Notes under the pieces: generated by a model
The model's database searches: none
The model's input: the letters and a program-made list of their open reading frames with translations, nothing else
Told to the model about the DNA's origin: nothing
Made by a program: the position numbers and the translations under genes
DNA from: CAVOEB01 sp965249645
GTDB lineage: Bacteria > Pseudomonadota > Alphaproteobacteria > UBA828 > JAPUJA01
DNA: 64,000 bases
Assembly: GCA_965249645.1 (NCBI GenBank)
Contig: CBDFML010000011.1
Location: 372,001-436,000 of the forward strand
Reading direction: 5' to 3'
Part shown: positions 1 through 8,005 of the stretch, piece by piece
Layout: each line of letters begins with the position of its first letter
Position numbering within the stretch: position 1 is the first letter of the stretch

Positions 1-22
1 TTTTCCAAACCGCGCGGTGGAT

Positions 23-64
23 TAGTCACAGCTGTTTCCGTTTCGCTTTACGGAATAAAGCGAA
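23..64. repeat. Left copy of a 42-base hairpin-containing direct repeat
   Basis: This stretch matches 506-547 at 41 of 42 positions (the difference is C at 27 against T at 510). It contains a 9-base inverted repeat, 42-50 with 56-64, around the loop CGGAA. The two copies bracket the truncated transposase, so the repeat may be a dispersed palindromic element or a scar of insertion or recombination. The last codons of the transposase reading frame lie inside this copy. Confidence 0.8.
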
Positions 65-430
65 CCTTGCTTGTGCGGCCGCCGCGTGACGCGATATCCT
101 GCGCCAGTTCCCCCCTTTTGCGCCGGCTGCCGCGCGGTGAGCCTTGACGATGGATGAGTCGATGAAGAACAGGCTGTCGCCGGAGTGTTCGGCAAGCCCA
201 TCGAAGATCGCCTTCCATATGCCGCGCCGTGCCCAGCGCGCATAGCGGTTGTAGATGGTGGTGCGCGGGCCGTAGCGCTCGGGCAGGTCGCGCCACGGGG
301 CGCCGGTGCGCAGAATATAGAAAATTCCGTTCAAAACACGCCGATCGTCCATACGCTTCGGACCACGTCCGCCCTTGGGCAAAAGCGGCTCGATCACCGC
401 CCATTCTTCGTCTGACAAATCAAAGCGCAT
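26..430 (-). pseudogene. Truncated IS5-type transposase
   Basis: The 134-residue product begins MRFDLSDEEWAVIEPLLP and contains RRVLNGIFYILRTGAPWRDLP and IDSSIVKAHR, the N-terminal DUF4096-type domain and first catalytic aspartate region of IS5-group transposases. After AGAKGGNW the family sequence stops; the remaining residues, ending FRKAKRKQL, are read from the hairpin repeat at 23-64. The DDE domain is missing, so an active transposase is very unlikely. The start at 430 is where family similarity begins; an in-frame upstream ATG at 475 is also open. Many IS5 elements make the full enzyme by frameshift between two frames, but no second frame is seen here. I read this as a remnant. Confidence 0.8.
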
Positions 431-505
431 GATCAAACTCCTTTCCAAGAAGCTTGAATCACACTTCCACGCCATGAATCAATAGGTTAAATTGGGTTCA
501 GACCC

Positions 506-547
506 TAGTTACAGCTGTTTCCGTTTCGCTTTACGGAATAAAGCGAA
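506..547. repeat. Right copy of the hairpin-containing direct repeat
   Basis: This is the second copy of the 42-base repeat at 23-64. Here the hairpin is longer: 521-533 pairs perfectly with 539-551 (13 base pairs) around the loop CGGAA. Just upstream, 490-506 reads AATTGGGTTCAGACCCT, itself partly palindromic (GGGTTCAGACCC). The intact stem suggests that this copy is the complete element and that the left copy was cut by a rearrangement at position 65. Confidence 0.75.
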
Positions 548-574
548 ACGGCGTTCAGTCGCCACTCAGGCTTT

Positions 575-645
575 CGCCGCATAAGCGGCGGCCCGCGCTT
601 GCGGGCTCGCGAAATCCAAACGATTCCATTGACGGAGATTTCGCG
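575..645. repeat. Cluster of three inverted repeats after ialB
   Basis: Three hairpins follow one another: CGCCGC/GCGGCG (575-580 with 585-590), GCCCGC/GCGGGC (591-596 with 601-606) and CGCGAAATC/GATTTCGCG (608-616 with 637-645). They start immediately downstream of the ialB stop codon on the minus strand. None is followed by a run of T in that direction, so a classical intrinsic terminator is not supported. They may act as a transcript-end stabiliser or belong to the palindromic repeat cluster beside the IS remnant. Confidence 0.6.
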
Positions 646-1173
646 CTAGTTGCCGCAGCTCGTGCGAATCTCGTTGAGCGCGGCGGTCACGCCCGAGAGG
701 GAATAGGTGTCGAGCGAAAATGTGCCCTTGGCCGAAGTGCCGTGCACGGTCAGGGTCGAGCCGGCGCGCATGGCCTTGACCAGCGTCGTGTCGTCGTCGG
801 CCGACTTGGTCCAGCCTTTCTCGCCGTCGACGAAGAGCATGACGGTCGCGTCCCCGATCTTGACCTCGACCTCGCCGCCCTGCTTGTAGGGGTAGCCCGA
901 GGTGACGCTGACATACTCGGAGCCGTCGGGGCGGCGGATGACAAGGATGTAGGGCTCGCCGCGGCGCGTGTAATTGCCGCTCTGCTCGACGGGCGTGCTG
1001 TGGACGTAGCAATTGCGCTTGCCGTTTTCGACGTAGCCGATGACGTTCCAGTCACCAAACTTGCCGAGGAACTCGGTGTTTCCCTCCGCGCCCGCGGCGC
1101 TGCCGGCGGCACTGCCGAGAAGGGCCGTGGCGAGGAAAAGCATCGCTACGATGCGTGTCGCGATATTGCGCAT
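646..1173 (-). CDS. Invasion-associated locus B (IalB) family protein
   Basis: The 175-residue product starts with a clear signal peptide (MRNIATRIVAMLFLATALLG, then small residues to about residue 29), so the mature protein should be periplasmic. It continues with FGDWNVIGY and VSVTSGYPY, which match the IalB family, common in alphaproteobacteria. IalB was named for a Bartonella factor affecting erythrocyte invasion, but most family members are in free-living bacteria and have no known role. Two cysteines, in NCYVHS and at the C-terminal TSCGN, could form a disulfide. The start at 1173 is preferred over GTG 1206 or ATG 1194 because it opens the signal peptide and has GGAA upstream. It lies 45 bases after queF on the same strand. 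Confidence 0.8.
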   Translation of the reverse strand: MRNIATRIVAMLFLATALLGSAAGSAAGAEGNTEFLGKFGDWNVIGYVENGKRNCYVHSTPVEQSGNYTRRGEPYILVIRRPDGSEYVSVTSGYPYKQGGEVEVKIGDATVMLFVDGEKGWTKSADDDTTLVKAMRAGSTLTVHGTSAKGTFSLDTYSLSGVTAALNEIRTSCGN

Positions 1174-1218
1174 GTCGGTTCCGTTCTGATCCATCGGTCT
1201 CGTCACGGCTGCCGGGCG

Positions 1219-1686
1219 TCAGCCCCGCCCCCGATAGGCGGGAATGGCCGGGTCGGGAATCCAGACACCCTCGGGCGGCGGTCCGGACTGGTAGAAAACG
1301 TCGATCGGGATGCCGCCGCGCGGATACCAGTAGCCGCCGATCCGAAGCCAGACCGGGGAGACCGCCTCCTCGATGCGCCGGGCGACGAGCAGGGTGCAGT
1401 CCTCGTGAAACGCGCCGTGGTTGCGGAAGGAGGCGAGGAAGAGCTTGAGCGACTTGCCTTCGAGCAGCCACTCGCCGGGCAGGATGTCGATCACCAAATG
1501 GGCAAAGTCGGGCTGACCGGTGACCGGGCAGATCGAAGTGAATTCCGGGCAGGAAAAACGCACGACATAAGGGGTTTGCGCGTTTGCGTTGGCAACCCGC
1601 TCGAGCACCGCCTCATCGGGCGAGGCGGCGATCGGGCTGTCCGCGCCGAGGACGTGAAGCCCGGAGTACCGGTTTTCGTCGGTCAT
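1219..1686 (-). CDS. queF: NADPH-dependent 7-cyano-7-deazaguanine reductase
   Basis: QueF reduces preQ0 to preQ1, the last free-base step before insertion into tRNA as the queuosine precursor. The 155-residue length fits the short unimodular form. Family motifs are visible: SCPEFTSICPVTGQPDF with the nucleophilic cysteine, EGKSLKLFL (the QueF signature) and FRNHGAFHED. The ATG at 1686 overlaps the stop of the methyltransferase gene by ATGA, so the two are probably translated together; a much longer open frame extends upstream but has no family similarity. The neighbouring gene is also an RNA-modification enzyme. Confidence 0.95.
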   Translation of the reverse strand: MTDENRYSGLHVLGADSPIAASPDEAVLERVANANAQTPYVVRFSCPEFTSICPVTGQPDFAHLVIDILPGEWLLEGKSLKLFLASFRNHGAFHEDCTLLVARRIEEAVSPVWLRIGGYWYPRGGIPIDVFYQSGPPPEGVWIPDPAIPAYRGRG

Positions 1687-2219
1687 GAGGCGGCCTTTCG
1701 GGAACGCGCGCGGGGCTCGCCATAGACATGGTCGGCATCCGGCTCGGGCAGCGCCAGCTCGGAGACCGGGCGGGCGGCGTGCCGGCCCAGGGTGAGGATC
1801 CGGTCGTACATCACGATCGCACCACATACTCCCAGGTTGATGCTGAATTTCGTCGGAATTTTGACCAGCTTGTCGCAGCGTGCCAGCAACCCGTCGGAGA
1901 GCCGGCCGCGCTCGGGCCCGAGAACGTAAGCCGCGCGCGCCGGGTGGCGGAAGGAGGGCAATTCGTCCGCGTCGTCCATCATTTCGATACCGACCAGCTT
2001 GCAGCCGTCGGGCAGGCGCAGCTCAGCCGCGCTCGCGAACCGATAGAAGGGTAGCTGGCCCGGCGTCTTGGCGGTATCTGACGAGGTGTGCTCGGGATCG
2101 TAGCAGGCGTCGATAGTGAACACGAAACTCGCATCGAAGGCGTGCGCCGAGCGAAACAGGGTGCCCACGTTCATCGCCTTGCTGATGCGCTCGACGCCAA
2201 TTCCGAAATAGCCGCGCAT
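1683..2219 (-). CDS. SpoU/TrmH-family RNA 2'-O-methyltransferase
   Basis: The 178-residue product has the SPOUT motifs in order: NVGTLFRSAHAF near residue 17 (motif 1), LGPERGRLS near residue 99 (motif 2) and KIPTKFSINLGVCGAIVMYDR near residue 119 (motif 3). Such enzymes form dimers with a knotted SAM site and methylate ribose in tRNA or rRNA. The exact target cannot be told from sequence; the short length, without an N-terminal substrate-binding extension, is close to the small TrmH/TrmL type. It is first in the minus-strand run with queF and ialB, and overlaps queF by four bases. Confidence 0.88.
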   Translation of the reverse strand: MRGYFGIGVERISKAMNVGTLFRSAHAFDASFVFTIDACYDPEHTSSDTAKTPGQLPFYRFASAAELRLPDGCKLVGIEMMDDADELPSFRHPARAAYVLGPERGRLSDGLLARCDKLVKIPTKFSINLGVCGAIVMYDRILTLGRHAARPVSELALPEPDADHVYGEPRARSRKAAS

Positions 2220-2543
2220 GACGCCAACTTGCCGGGGCGTGCACGCCGAGGCAAGGAAATTCGCATCGGCCCGGGGCTCAAGAAAAAACCATTATAAATC
2301 AGTAGTTTGAAGTTCAAACGGCGGATGGCGCGTGATCGTTCTCCGATACCGGGCAAGGACCGATTCGGCTTGAGTCTCACGGGGATTCGCCCCGGTTCTG
2401 AAATTCGACTCGCGAGTCGCGGGAAAAAAGCCTGAGCCCCCTGCCTTTCGGTGCGGAAATAACGGCGCGCGGATCGGGCCGGCGACGGTCTGATCCGCGC
2501 TGTCCGGGTTGCATTGGATGCGGGTTGCGTCCCACAGTGGGGC
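2220..2543. other. Divergent intergenic region before glnD
   Basis: This 324-base gap separates the divergent methyltransferase and glnD genes. Besides the palindrome and -10 element near 2291-2319, I see CGCGAGTCGCGGG near 2411, but no convincing RNA structure, no coding frame with family similarity and no clear plus-strand promoter for glnD. Confidence 0.5.
2291..2319 (-). promoter_or_regulatory. Candidate promoter with a palindrome for the methyltransferase-queF-ialB run
   Basis: On the minus strand TATAAT (2296-2291) is a perfect -10 element, with TTGAAC (2317-2312) 15 bases upstream as a possible -35; the spacer is shorter than the usual 16-18. The -35 lies inside a perfect palindrome at 2305-2319 (GTTTGAA, G, TTCAAAC), which could be an operator. 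The start codon at 2219 is about 70 bases downstream. Confidence 0.4.
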
Positions 2544-5294
2544 ATGGCGACACTCAGGCGAAAACGCCGCATTCTCGATGGCCGGGAACTGACCCGCGCC
2601 CTTGCGGAAGCGGGCCCCGCGCGGGGCCGCCGGCTCGGCGTGCTGAAGGCGGCACTGAAACACGGCCAGGCGGAGGTGCGCGCGCGCCTCGAGGCAGGCG
2701 AAAGCGGTGCGGCGGTGGTGGCGGGGAACAGTTACCTGGTCGACGGCCTGCTTCGCGCCGTGCTCGACCGCGAGGCCGCGGCTGCGGGGCTCGAGAAAAC
2801 CGGACTTCCTCTCGCGCTGGTCGCGGTCGGCGGCTTTGGTCGGGCCGAGCTCGCGCCGGCGTCGGATATCGACCTGCTGTTCCTGTTCGAGCATGAGCCG
2901 GACGAGGTCGCGCGCGGGCTGGTCGAGGGGGTGCTGCACATGCTGTGGGATCTCGGGCTTACCGTCGGCCACGCGGCGCGCACACTGGAGGACTGCCTGG
3001 CGCGGGCGCAGGCCGACATGACCATCCGCACGAGCCTGCTCGAATCCCGGCTCCTGTGGGGCCGGGCCGAGCTGTTCGAAAGGCTGCGCGCGCGCTTCTT
3101 CGACGAAATTGCGACGGGCAGCGAGGTCGAGTTCATCGCCGCCAAGCTCGCCGAGCGCGACACGCGCCATCGCAAGACCGGCGATTCTCGCTACGTGCTC
3201 GAACCCAACGTCAAGGAGGGCAAGGGGGGTTTGCGTGATCTGCACACGCTCTACTGGATCGGCAAATACATCTACCGGGTCGAGCGTTTCGCCGAGCTGG
3301 TCGAGCGGGGCGTGCTGAGCAGCGCGGAATGGCGTCGCTTCGCGCGGGCCGAGGATTTCCTGTGGCGGGTGCGTGCCCATCTGCATGTGCTGGCCGGACG
3401 GGCCGAGGAGCGGCTCTCCTTCGACGTCCAGCCCGAGGTGGCGCGCCGGATGGGCTACGCGGCGGCTAGCGTCAATGAGTCCGTGGCGCGGTTCATGAAG
3501 GATTATTTTCTTGCCGCCAAGAACGTCGGCGATCTCACGCGCATCCTCTGCGCCCAGCTCGAGGCCGAGCACCGCCGCGCCGCGCCGGGGCAAAGCGTGG
3601 GTGCCGGGTTGGGGACGGCAAATGCGGACGGCTTCGTTGTCGAGCAGGGCCGGCTGTCGGTTGCGGCCGAGGATGTCTTCGAACATCGCCCGGCGCGTAT
3701 CCTGCGCCTCTTCCACCTGGCCCAGGAACTGGGCATCGACATTCATCCGCGCGCACTGCGCCTGATTCACCGAAACCGTCGGCTGGTGGGCCGGGCTTTG
3801 CGCGCGGACGCGGAGGCCAATCGCCTGTTCGTCGAGATCCTGACCTCGCCGGCCGATCCGGAAACCGCGCTTCGGCGGATGAACGAGGCGGGCGTGCTGG
3901 GCCGCTTCCTGCCCGATTTCGGCCGCGTCGTCGCCCAGGCGCAGCACGACATGTATCATGTCTACACGGTCGACGAGCACAGCATCCGGGCGGTCGGTGC
4001 GCTCGCGGATATCGAGCGGGGCACACTGGCGGACGAGCTGCCGCTGGCGAGTGAGGTGACCCACAAGGTGATCTCGCGCCGCGCTCTCTATCTCGCGGTA
4101 CTGCTTCATGATCTGTCCAAGGGCAGCGGCGGGGATCATTCGGAGGCGGGCGCGCGGGTGGCGCTTCGGGTCGGCCGGCGGCTGGGATTTTCGGCGGAGG
4201 AGACCGAGACGGTCTCGTGGCTCGTGCTCCATCATCTGCGCTTCTCTGACACCGCTTTCAGGCGCGACATCAATGACCCCAAGACCGTGAGCGACTTCAT
4301 CGCCACGGTGCAGTCCCTCGAACGGCTGCGCCTGCTGCTGGTGCTGACCGTAGCCGATATCCGGGCGACCGGGCCGGGACGCTGGAACGGCTGGAAGGGC
4401 TCGCTGTTGCGCGAACTCTACGCGCGGGCCGAGGAGGTTCTCTCGGGCGGCCACGAGGCGGCGGCCAAGGGCGCGCGGGTGGCGCGGGCGAAGGACGCGC
4501 TGCGCGAGCGCCTGGCCGACTGGTCGAAAACCGAGATCGAGGCGCATTTCGCGCGGCTGCACCCGCCCTATTGGCTGAGCGGCGAAGCCGCCCGCCAGGA
4601 GCGCCACGCCCGGTTGCTGCGCAGGGCGGCGGCAAACGAAGCGCCCTTCGGGTTCGACGCCCAGGCCGACGATTTTCGCGACGTCACCGAGGTCACGCTC
4701 TACGCCCCCGACCATGCCGGGCTGTTCGCCGAGATCGCCGGCGCCATGGCGGCAAGCGGGGTCAGCATCGTCGATGCCCAGATCTTCACCACCGAAGACG
4801 GCATGGCGCTCGACAGCCTGTGGGTCCAGGACGCGGCAGGCGGCGCGTTGGTCGAGCCCGCGCGGCTCGAGCGGCTGCACGATAATCTCGCCCACGCCCT
4901 GGCCGGAAAGCTCGACGTCGCTGACGCGCTGCGCCGCCGGCGTCGCGCCCGCGGCCGTGCGCGCGCGCTGTTCGCCGTCGAGCCCCGGGCGCTGATCGAC
5001 AACCGGGCGAGCCAGCGCCACACCCTGATCGAGGTCAACGGGACCGACCGGGTGGGATTGCTGTTCGACGTCACCCGAGTGCTGAGCCGAATGGGCCTGT
5101 CGATCGTGACCGCCCATGTCACAACCTTCGGCGCTCGTGCGGTGGATGCCTTTTACGTCAAGGACCGGTTCGGCCTGAAAGTGACCCACGCGGCCAAGAT
5201 CGATGCGCTGCGCGCCCGCCTGCTCGCGGCGCTGGCCGACCCCGAGGCGGCGACCGAAACGGCGAGCGAAGCGGACACGGCGATTGCCGGCTGA
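2544..5294 (+). CDS. glnD: Bifunctional PII uridylyltransferase / uridylyl-removing enzyme
   Basis: GlnD senses glutamine and adds or removes UMP on PII proteins, controlling glutamine synthetase and nitrogen genes. The 916-residue product has the complete layout: nucleotidyltransferase with GGFGRAELAPASDIDLL near residue 96, an HD hydrolase domain with LLHDLSKGSGGDHSEAG near residue 520, and two ACT glutamine-sensing domains near 716 (YAPDHAGLFAEIAGA) and 828 (GTDRVGLLFDVTRVL). ATG 2544 is chosen; an in-frame TTG at 2514 would add ten residues and has no better ribosome site. It is followed by murJ after 58 bases, an order common in alphaproteobacteria. All catalytic motifs look intact. Confidence 0.96.
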   Translation: MATLRRKRRILDGRELTRALAEAGPARGRRLGVLKAALKHGQAEVRARLEAGESGAAVVAGNSYLVDGLLRAVLDREAAAAGLEKTGLPLALVAVGGFGRAELAPASDIDLLFLFEHEPDEVARGLVEGVLHMLWDLGLTVGHAARTLEDCLARAQADMTIRTSLLESRLLWGRAELFERLRARFFDEIATGSEVEFIAAKLAERDTRHRKTGDSRYVLEPNVKEGKGGLRDLHTLYWIGKYIYRVERFAELVERGVLSSAEWRRFARAEDFLWRVRAHLHVLAGRAEERLSFDVQPEVARRMGYAAASVNESVARFMKDYFLAAKNVGDLTRILCAQLEAEHRRAAPGQSVGAGLGTANADGFVVEQGRLSVAAEDVFEHRPARILRLFHLAQELGIDIHPRALRLIHRNRRLVGRALRADAEANRLFVEILTSPADPETALRRMNEAGVLGRFLPDFGRVVAQAQHDMYHVYTVDEHSIRAVGALADIERGTLADELPLASEVTHKVISRRALYLAVLLHDLSKGSGGDHSEAGARVALRVGRRLGFSAEETETVSWLVLHHLRFSDTAFRRDINDPKTVSDFIATVQSLERLRLLLVLTVADIRATGPGRWNGWKGSLLRELYARAEEVLSGGHEAAAKGARVARAKDALRERLADWSKTEIEAHFARLHPPYWLSGEAARQERHARLLRRAAANEAPFGFDAQADDFRDVTEVTLYAPDHAGLFAEIAGAMAASGVSIVDAQIFTTEDGMALDSLWVQDAAGGALVEPARLERLHDNLAHALAGKLDVADALRRRRRARGRARALFAVEPRALIDNRASQRHTLIEVNGTDRVGLLFDVTRVLSRMGLSIVTAHVTTFGARAVDAFYVKDRFGLKVTHAAKIDALRARLLAALADPEAATETASEADTAIAG

Positions 5295-5352
5295 GATCGG
5301 GGGCGTGCGCGTCCCACTTCCCCGGCGGCGAAAAATCCTTTAGATCAGGGCC

Positions 5353-6912
5353 ATGGCGCTGCTCCGCTTCACAGCCACCGTCGGCGGCTACACCATGGCG
5401 TCGCGCGTTGTGGGCTTTGCGCGCGACATCCTGATTGCCGCCATGGTGGGCGCCGGCCCGGTCGGCGACGCCTTCTTCATTGCGTTCAAGATTCCCAACC
5501 TGCTGCGCCGCCTGTTCGCCGAGGGCGCGTTCAACCTTTCCTTCGTGCCGCTCTTCGCCCGCCGGCTCGAGGAGGACGGCGCGGAGGCCGCCCGGGAATT
5601 CGCCAACTCCGCGCTCGCGGTGCTGCTGTGGTCGCTGGTCGGGCTGGTCGGGCTGGCCGAGCTGACCCTGCCCTGGCTGATGTACGGCCTGGCGCCGGGC
5701 TTCGCCGATGACCCCGAGAAATTCGCCCTCGCGGTCGAACTCACCCGCATCACCTTCCCCTACATCCTGTTCATCTCGCTGGTTTCGCTGATGGGCGGGG
5801 TGCTCAACTCGCTGCACCGCTTCGCAGCCCCCGCAGCAACGCCGATCCTGCTCAACCTGTGTCTGATCGGCGCGCTGCTGGGGCTTACCGATTCGCTCGA
5901 AACCCCGGGCCACGCGCTGGCCGTGGGGGTCTCGGGGGCGGGCGTCGTGCAACTCATTTGGCTCTATGCCGCCTGCCGGCGGGCGGGGGTCTCGCTCGCC
6001 CTGCGTCGACCCCGGTTGACCCCTGCGGTGCGCCGCCTGTTCGTGCTGATGGCGCCGGTAGCGCTCGGCGCGGGCGTCGCCCAGATCAGCATCCTGGTCG
6101 ACATGATCTTCGCCTCGCAGATCGACGGCGCGGTCTCCTGGCTCTACTACGCCGATCGGGTCAACCAGCTGCCGCTCGGCGTGATCGGCGTGGCGCTGGG
6201 CACCGCGCTCCTGCCCATGCTGAGCCGCCAGCTTCGTTCGGGCGACGTCGAGGCGGCGCGCGAAAACCAGAATCGCGCGATCGAGCTTGCCTGCCTGCTG
6301 GCCCTGCCCGCGGCGGTTGCACTGATCGTTATCGCCGGGCCCATCATCACGGTGCTGTTCGAGCGCGGCGCGTTCGACGTGCAGGCGAGCGGGGCCTCGG
6401 CCTGGGCATTGATGGCCTATGCCGGGGGCCTGCCCGCTTTCGTGCTGATCAAGGTGCTGGCCCCGGCCTTCTTCGCGCGCGAGGAGCCCAGATCCCCGGT
6501 GCGCATCGCGATTGTCTGCGTGCTCGTCAACGCCGCGCTCAACGGTGCGCTCATCTGGCCGCTGGGCCATGTCGGGGTGGCGCTCGCAACCTCGATTTCG
6601 GGCTGGCTCAACGTGGCTCTGCTGATCCGTGCCCTGCGTGTGCGCGGCTACCTCGCGGTCGACGAGCGGCTGGTCTCGCGACTCGGTCCGATCATGCTGT
6701 CCGGCGCGGCGATGGGAGCGGCGCTGTGGGCGTTGAGCTGGGCGCTGGACGACGTGCTGGCGAGCGGCCAGGGCTTGCGCATCGTAGCGCTGCTTGCGCT
6801 GATCGTTGCGGGTCTGGCGGTCTATGGTGGCGTAGGACGGCTGACCGGGGCGTGGCGCGCCGACGAGCTTCGCCGGCTGATGCACCGGCCACCGGATTCG
6901 GGCGGCGCTTGA
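5353..6912 (+). CDS. murJ: Lipid II flippase MurJ
   Basis: MurJ (MviN) moves lipid II across the inner membrane for peptidoglycan synthesis. The 519-residue product begins LLRFTATVGGYTMASRVVGF and contains FKIPNLLRRLFAEGAFNLSF, the most conserved MurJ segment, followed by many hydrophobic segments consistent with about 14 transmembrane helices. Length is typical. It sits between glnD and trpS on the same strand; trpS begins 62 bases after it. Confidence 0.96.
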   Translation: MALLRFTATVGGYTMASRVVGFARDILIAAMVGAGPVGDAFFIAFKIPNLLRRLFAEGAFNLSFVPLFARRLEEDGAEAAREFANSALAVLLWSLVGLVGLAELTLPWLMYGLAPGFADDPEKFALAVELTRITFPYILFISLVSLMGGVLNSLHRFAAPAATPILLNLCLIGALLGLTDSLETPGHALAVGVSGAGVVQLIWLYAACRRAGVSLALRRPRLTPAVRRLFVLMAPVALGAGVAQISILVDMIFASQIDGAVSWLYYADRVNQLPLGVIGVALGTALLPMLSRQLRSGDVEAARENQNRAIELACLLALPAAVALIVIAGPIITVLFERGAFDVQASGASAWALMAYAGGLPAFVLIKVLAPAFFAREEPRSPVRIAIVCVLVNAALNGALIWPLGHVGVALATSISGWLNVALLIRALRVRGYLAVDERLVSRLGPIMLSGAAMGAALWALSWALDDVLASGQGLRIVALLALIVAGLAVYGGVGRLTGAWRADELRRLMHRPPDSGGA

Positions 6913-6974
6913 CCGGCCCGCACCCCCGCGCGATAACAGCGCCGCCGCGGCACGCGCGGGACGGAAAGATATCC

Positions 6975-7967
6975 ATGGGGCGAGTGTTATCGGGCGTTCA
7001 GCCCACCGGGAACCTGCATCTCGGCAATTATCTGGGCGCGATCCGCAACTGGGTGCGGATGCAGGACGAGTATGACTGCCTGTTCTGCATCGTCGATTTG
7101 CATGCGCTGACCACCGAGCTGGAGCCGGTGTCGCTGCGCGCGAGCACCCGCGCGATCGCCGCCGCCTATATTGCGGCGGGGATCGATCCCGAGCGCAGCG
7201 TGATCTTCAACCAGAGCCAGGTCCCGGGCCATTGCGAGCTTGCCTGGCTGCTCGGCTGCCTGACCCCGCTGGGCTGGCTCAATCGCATGACCCAGTTCAA
7301 GGAGAAGGCGGGCAAGCACCGCGAGAACGCGGTCCTGGGCCTGTACGGCTATCCGGTTCTGATGGCCGCCGACATCCTGCTCTACAAGGCGACCCATGTG
7401 CCCGTGGGCGAAGACCAGAAGCAGCATCTGGAGCTCGCGCGCGACATTGCGAACGCGTTCAACCACCGCTACGCGTGCGACGCCCTGCCGCCGCCCGAGC
7501 CGATTATCGTCGGCACGGGCACGCGGGTCATGTCGCTGCGCGACGGCACCAGCAAGATGAGCAAGTCGGACAGCTCGGACTATTCGCGCATCAACCTGAC
7601 CGACGATGCCGACACCATCGCCAGGAAGATCCGCAAGGCGAAATCCGACGCCGAGATGGGCATGCGCTACGACCTGGAGGCGCGGCCCGAGGCCTCGAAC
7701 CTGTTGAGCATCTATGCCGCGCTGGCCGACGAGTCGCTTGACGCGGTCTGTGCACGCTACGCCGACGCGTCGTTCTCCGACTTCAAGGCGGCGCTGACCG
7801 AAGTTGCGGTCGACATACTGGGTCCGATCGGTGCCGAAATGACGCGGCTGTCGGCGGACACCGACTATCTCGACGGCATCCTGCGCGACGGTGTCGAGCG
7901 CGCGGGCGCATTGGCCGAGACCACCTTGCGGGAAATTCAGGACACCATGGGCTTGCTTCGCCCCTGA
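6975..7967 (+). CDS. trpS: Tryptophanyl-tRNA synthetase
   Basis: TrpS charges tRNA-Trp with tryptophan. The 330-residue product is a class I synthetase with the HIGH-type motif in PTGNLHLGNYLGA (HLGN at residues 15-18) and KMSKS at residues 194-198. The start at 6975 is fixed by the family N-terminus and by GGAAAG upstream; the reading frame is open far into murJ but that part is not homologous. It follows murJ on the same strand. Confidence 0.97.
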   Translation: MGRVLSGVQPTGNLHLGNYLGAIRNWVRMQDEYDCLFCIVDLHALTTELEPVSLRASTRAIAAAYIAAGIDPERSVIFNQSQVPGHCELAWLLGCLTPLGWLNRMTQFKEKAGKHRENAVLGLYGYPVLMAADILLYKATHVPVGEDQKQHLELARDIANAFNHRYACDALPPPEPIIVGTGTRVMSLRDGTSKMSKSDSSDYSRINLTDDADTIARKIRKAKSDAEMGMRYDLEARPEASNLLSIYAALADESLDAVCARYADASFSDFKAALTEVAVDILGPIGAEMTRLSADTDYLDGILRDGVERAGALAETTLREIQDTMGLLRP

Positions 7968-8005
7968 CGTCCGCGCACCAGAAGGCCCGGTGATCCGAGC
8001 ACGCC

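Noticed and set aside
566..1012. Minus-strand frame overlapping ialB
   Set aside because: It is out of frame with the IalB protein, is rich in Arg and His, and has no family similarity.
2292..5189. A 965-codon minus-strand frame opposite glnD
   Set aside because: It is a shadow of a long GC-rich gene: composition is dominated by Arg, Gln, His and Pro, and it has no recognisable domain, while the plus strand is clearly glnD. Similar long antisense frames oppose murJ, infB, miaB and mucR-olsB and were rejected likewise.
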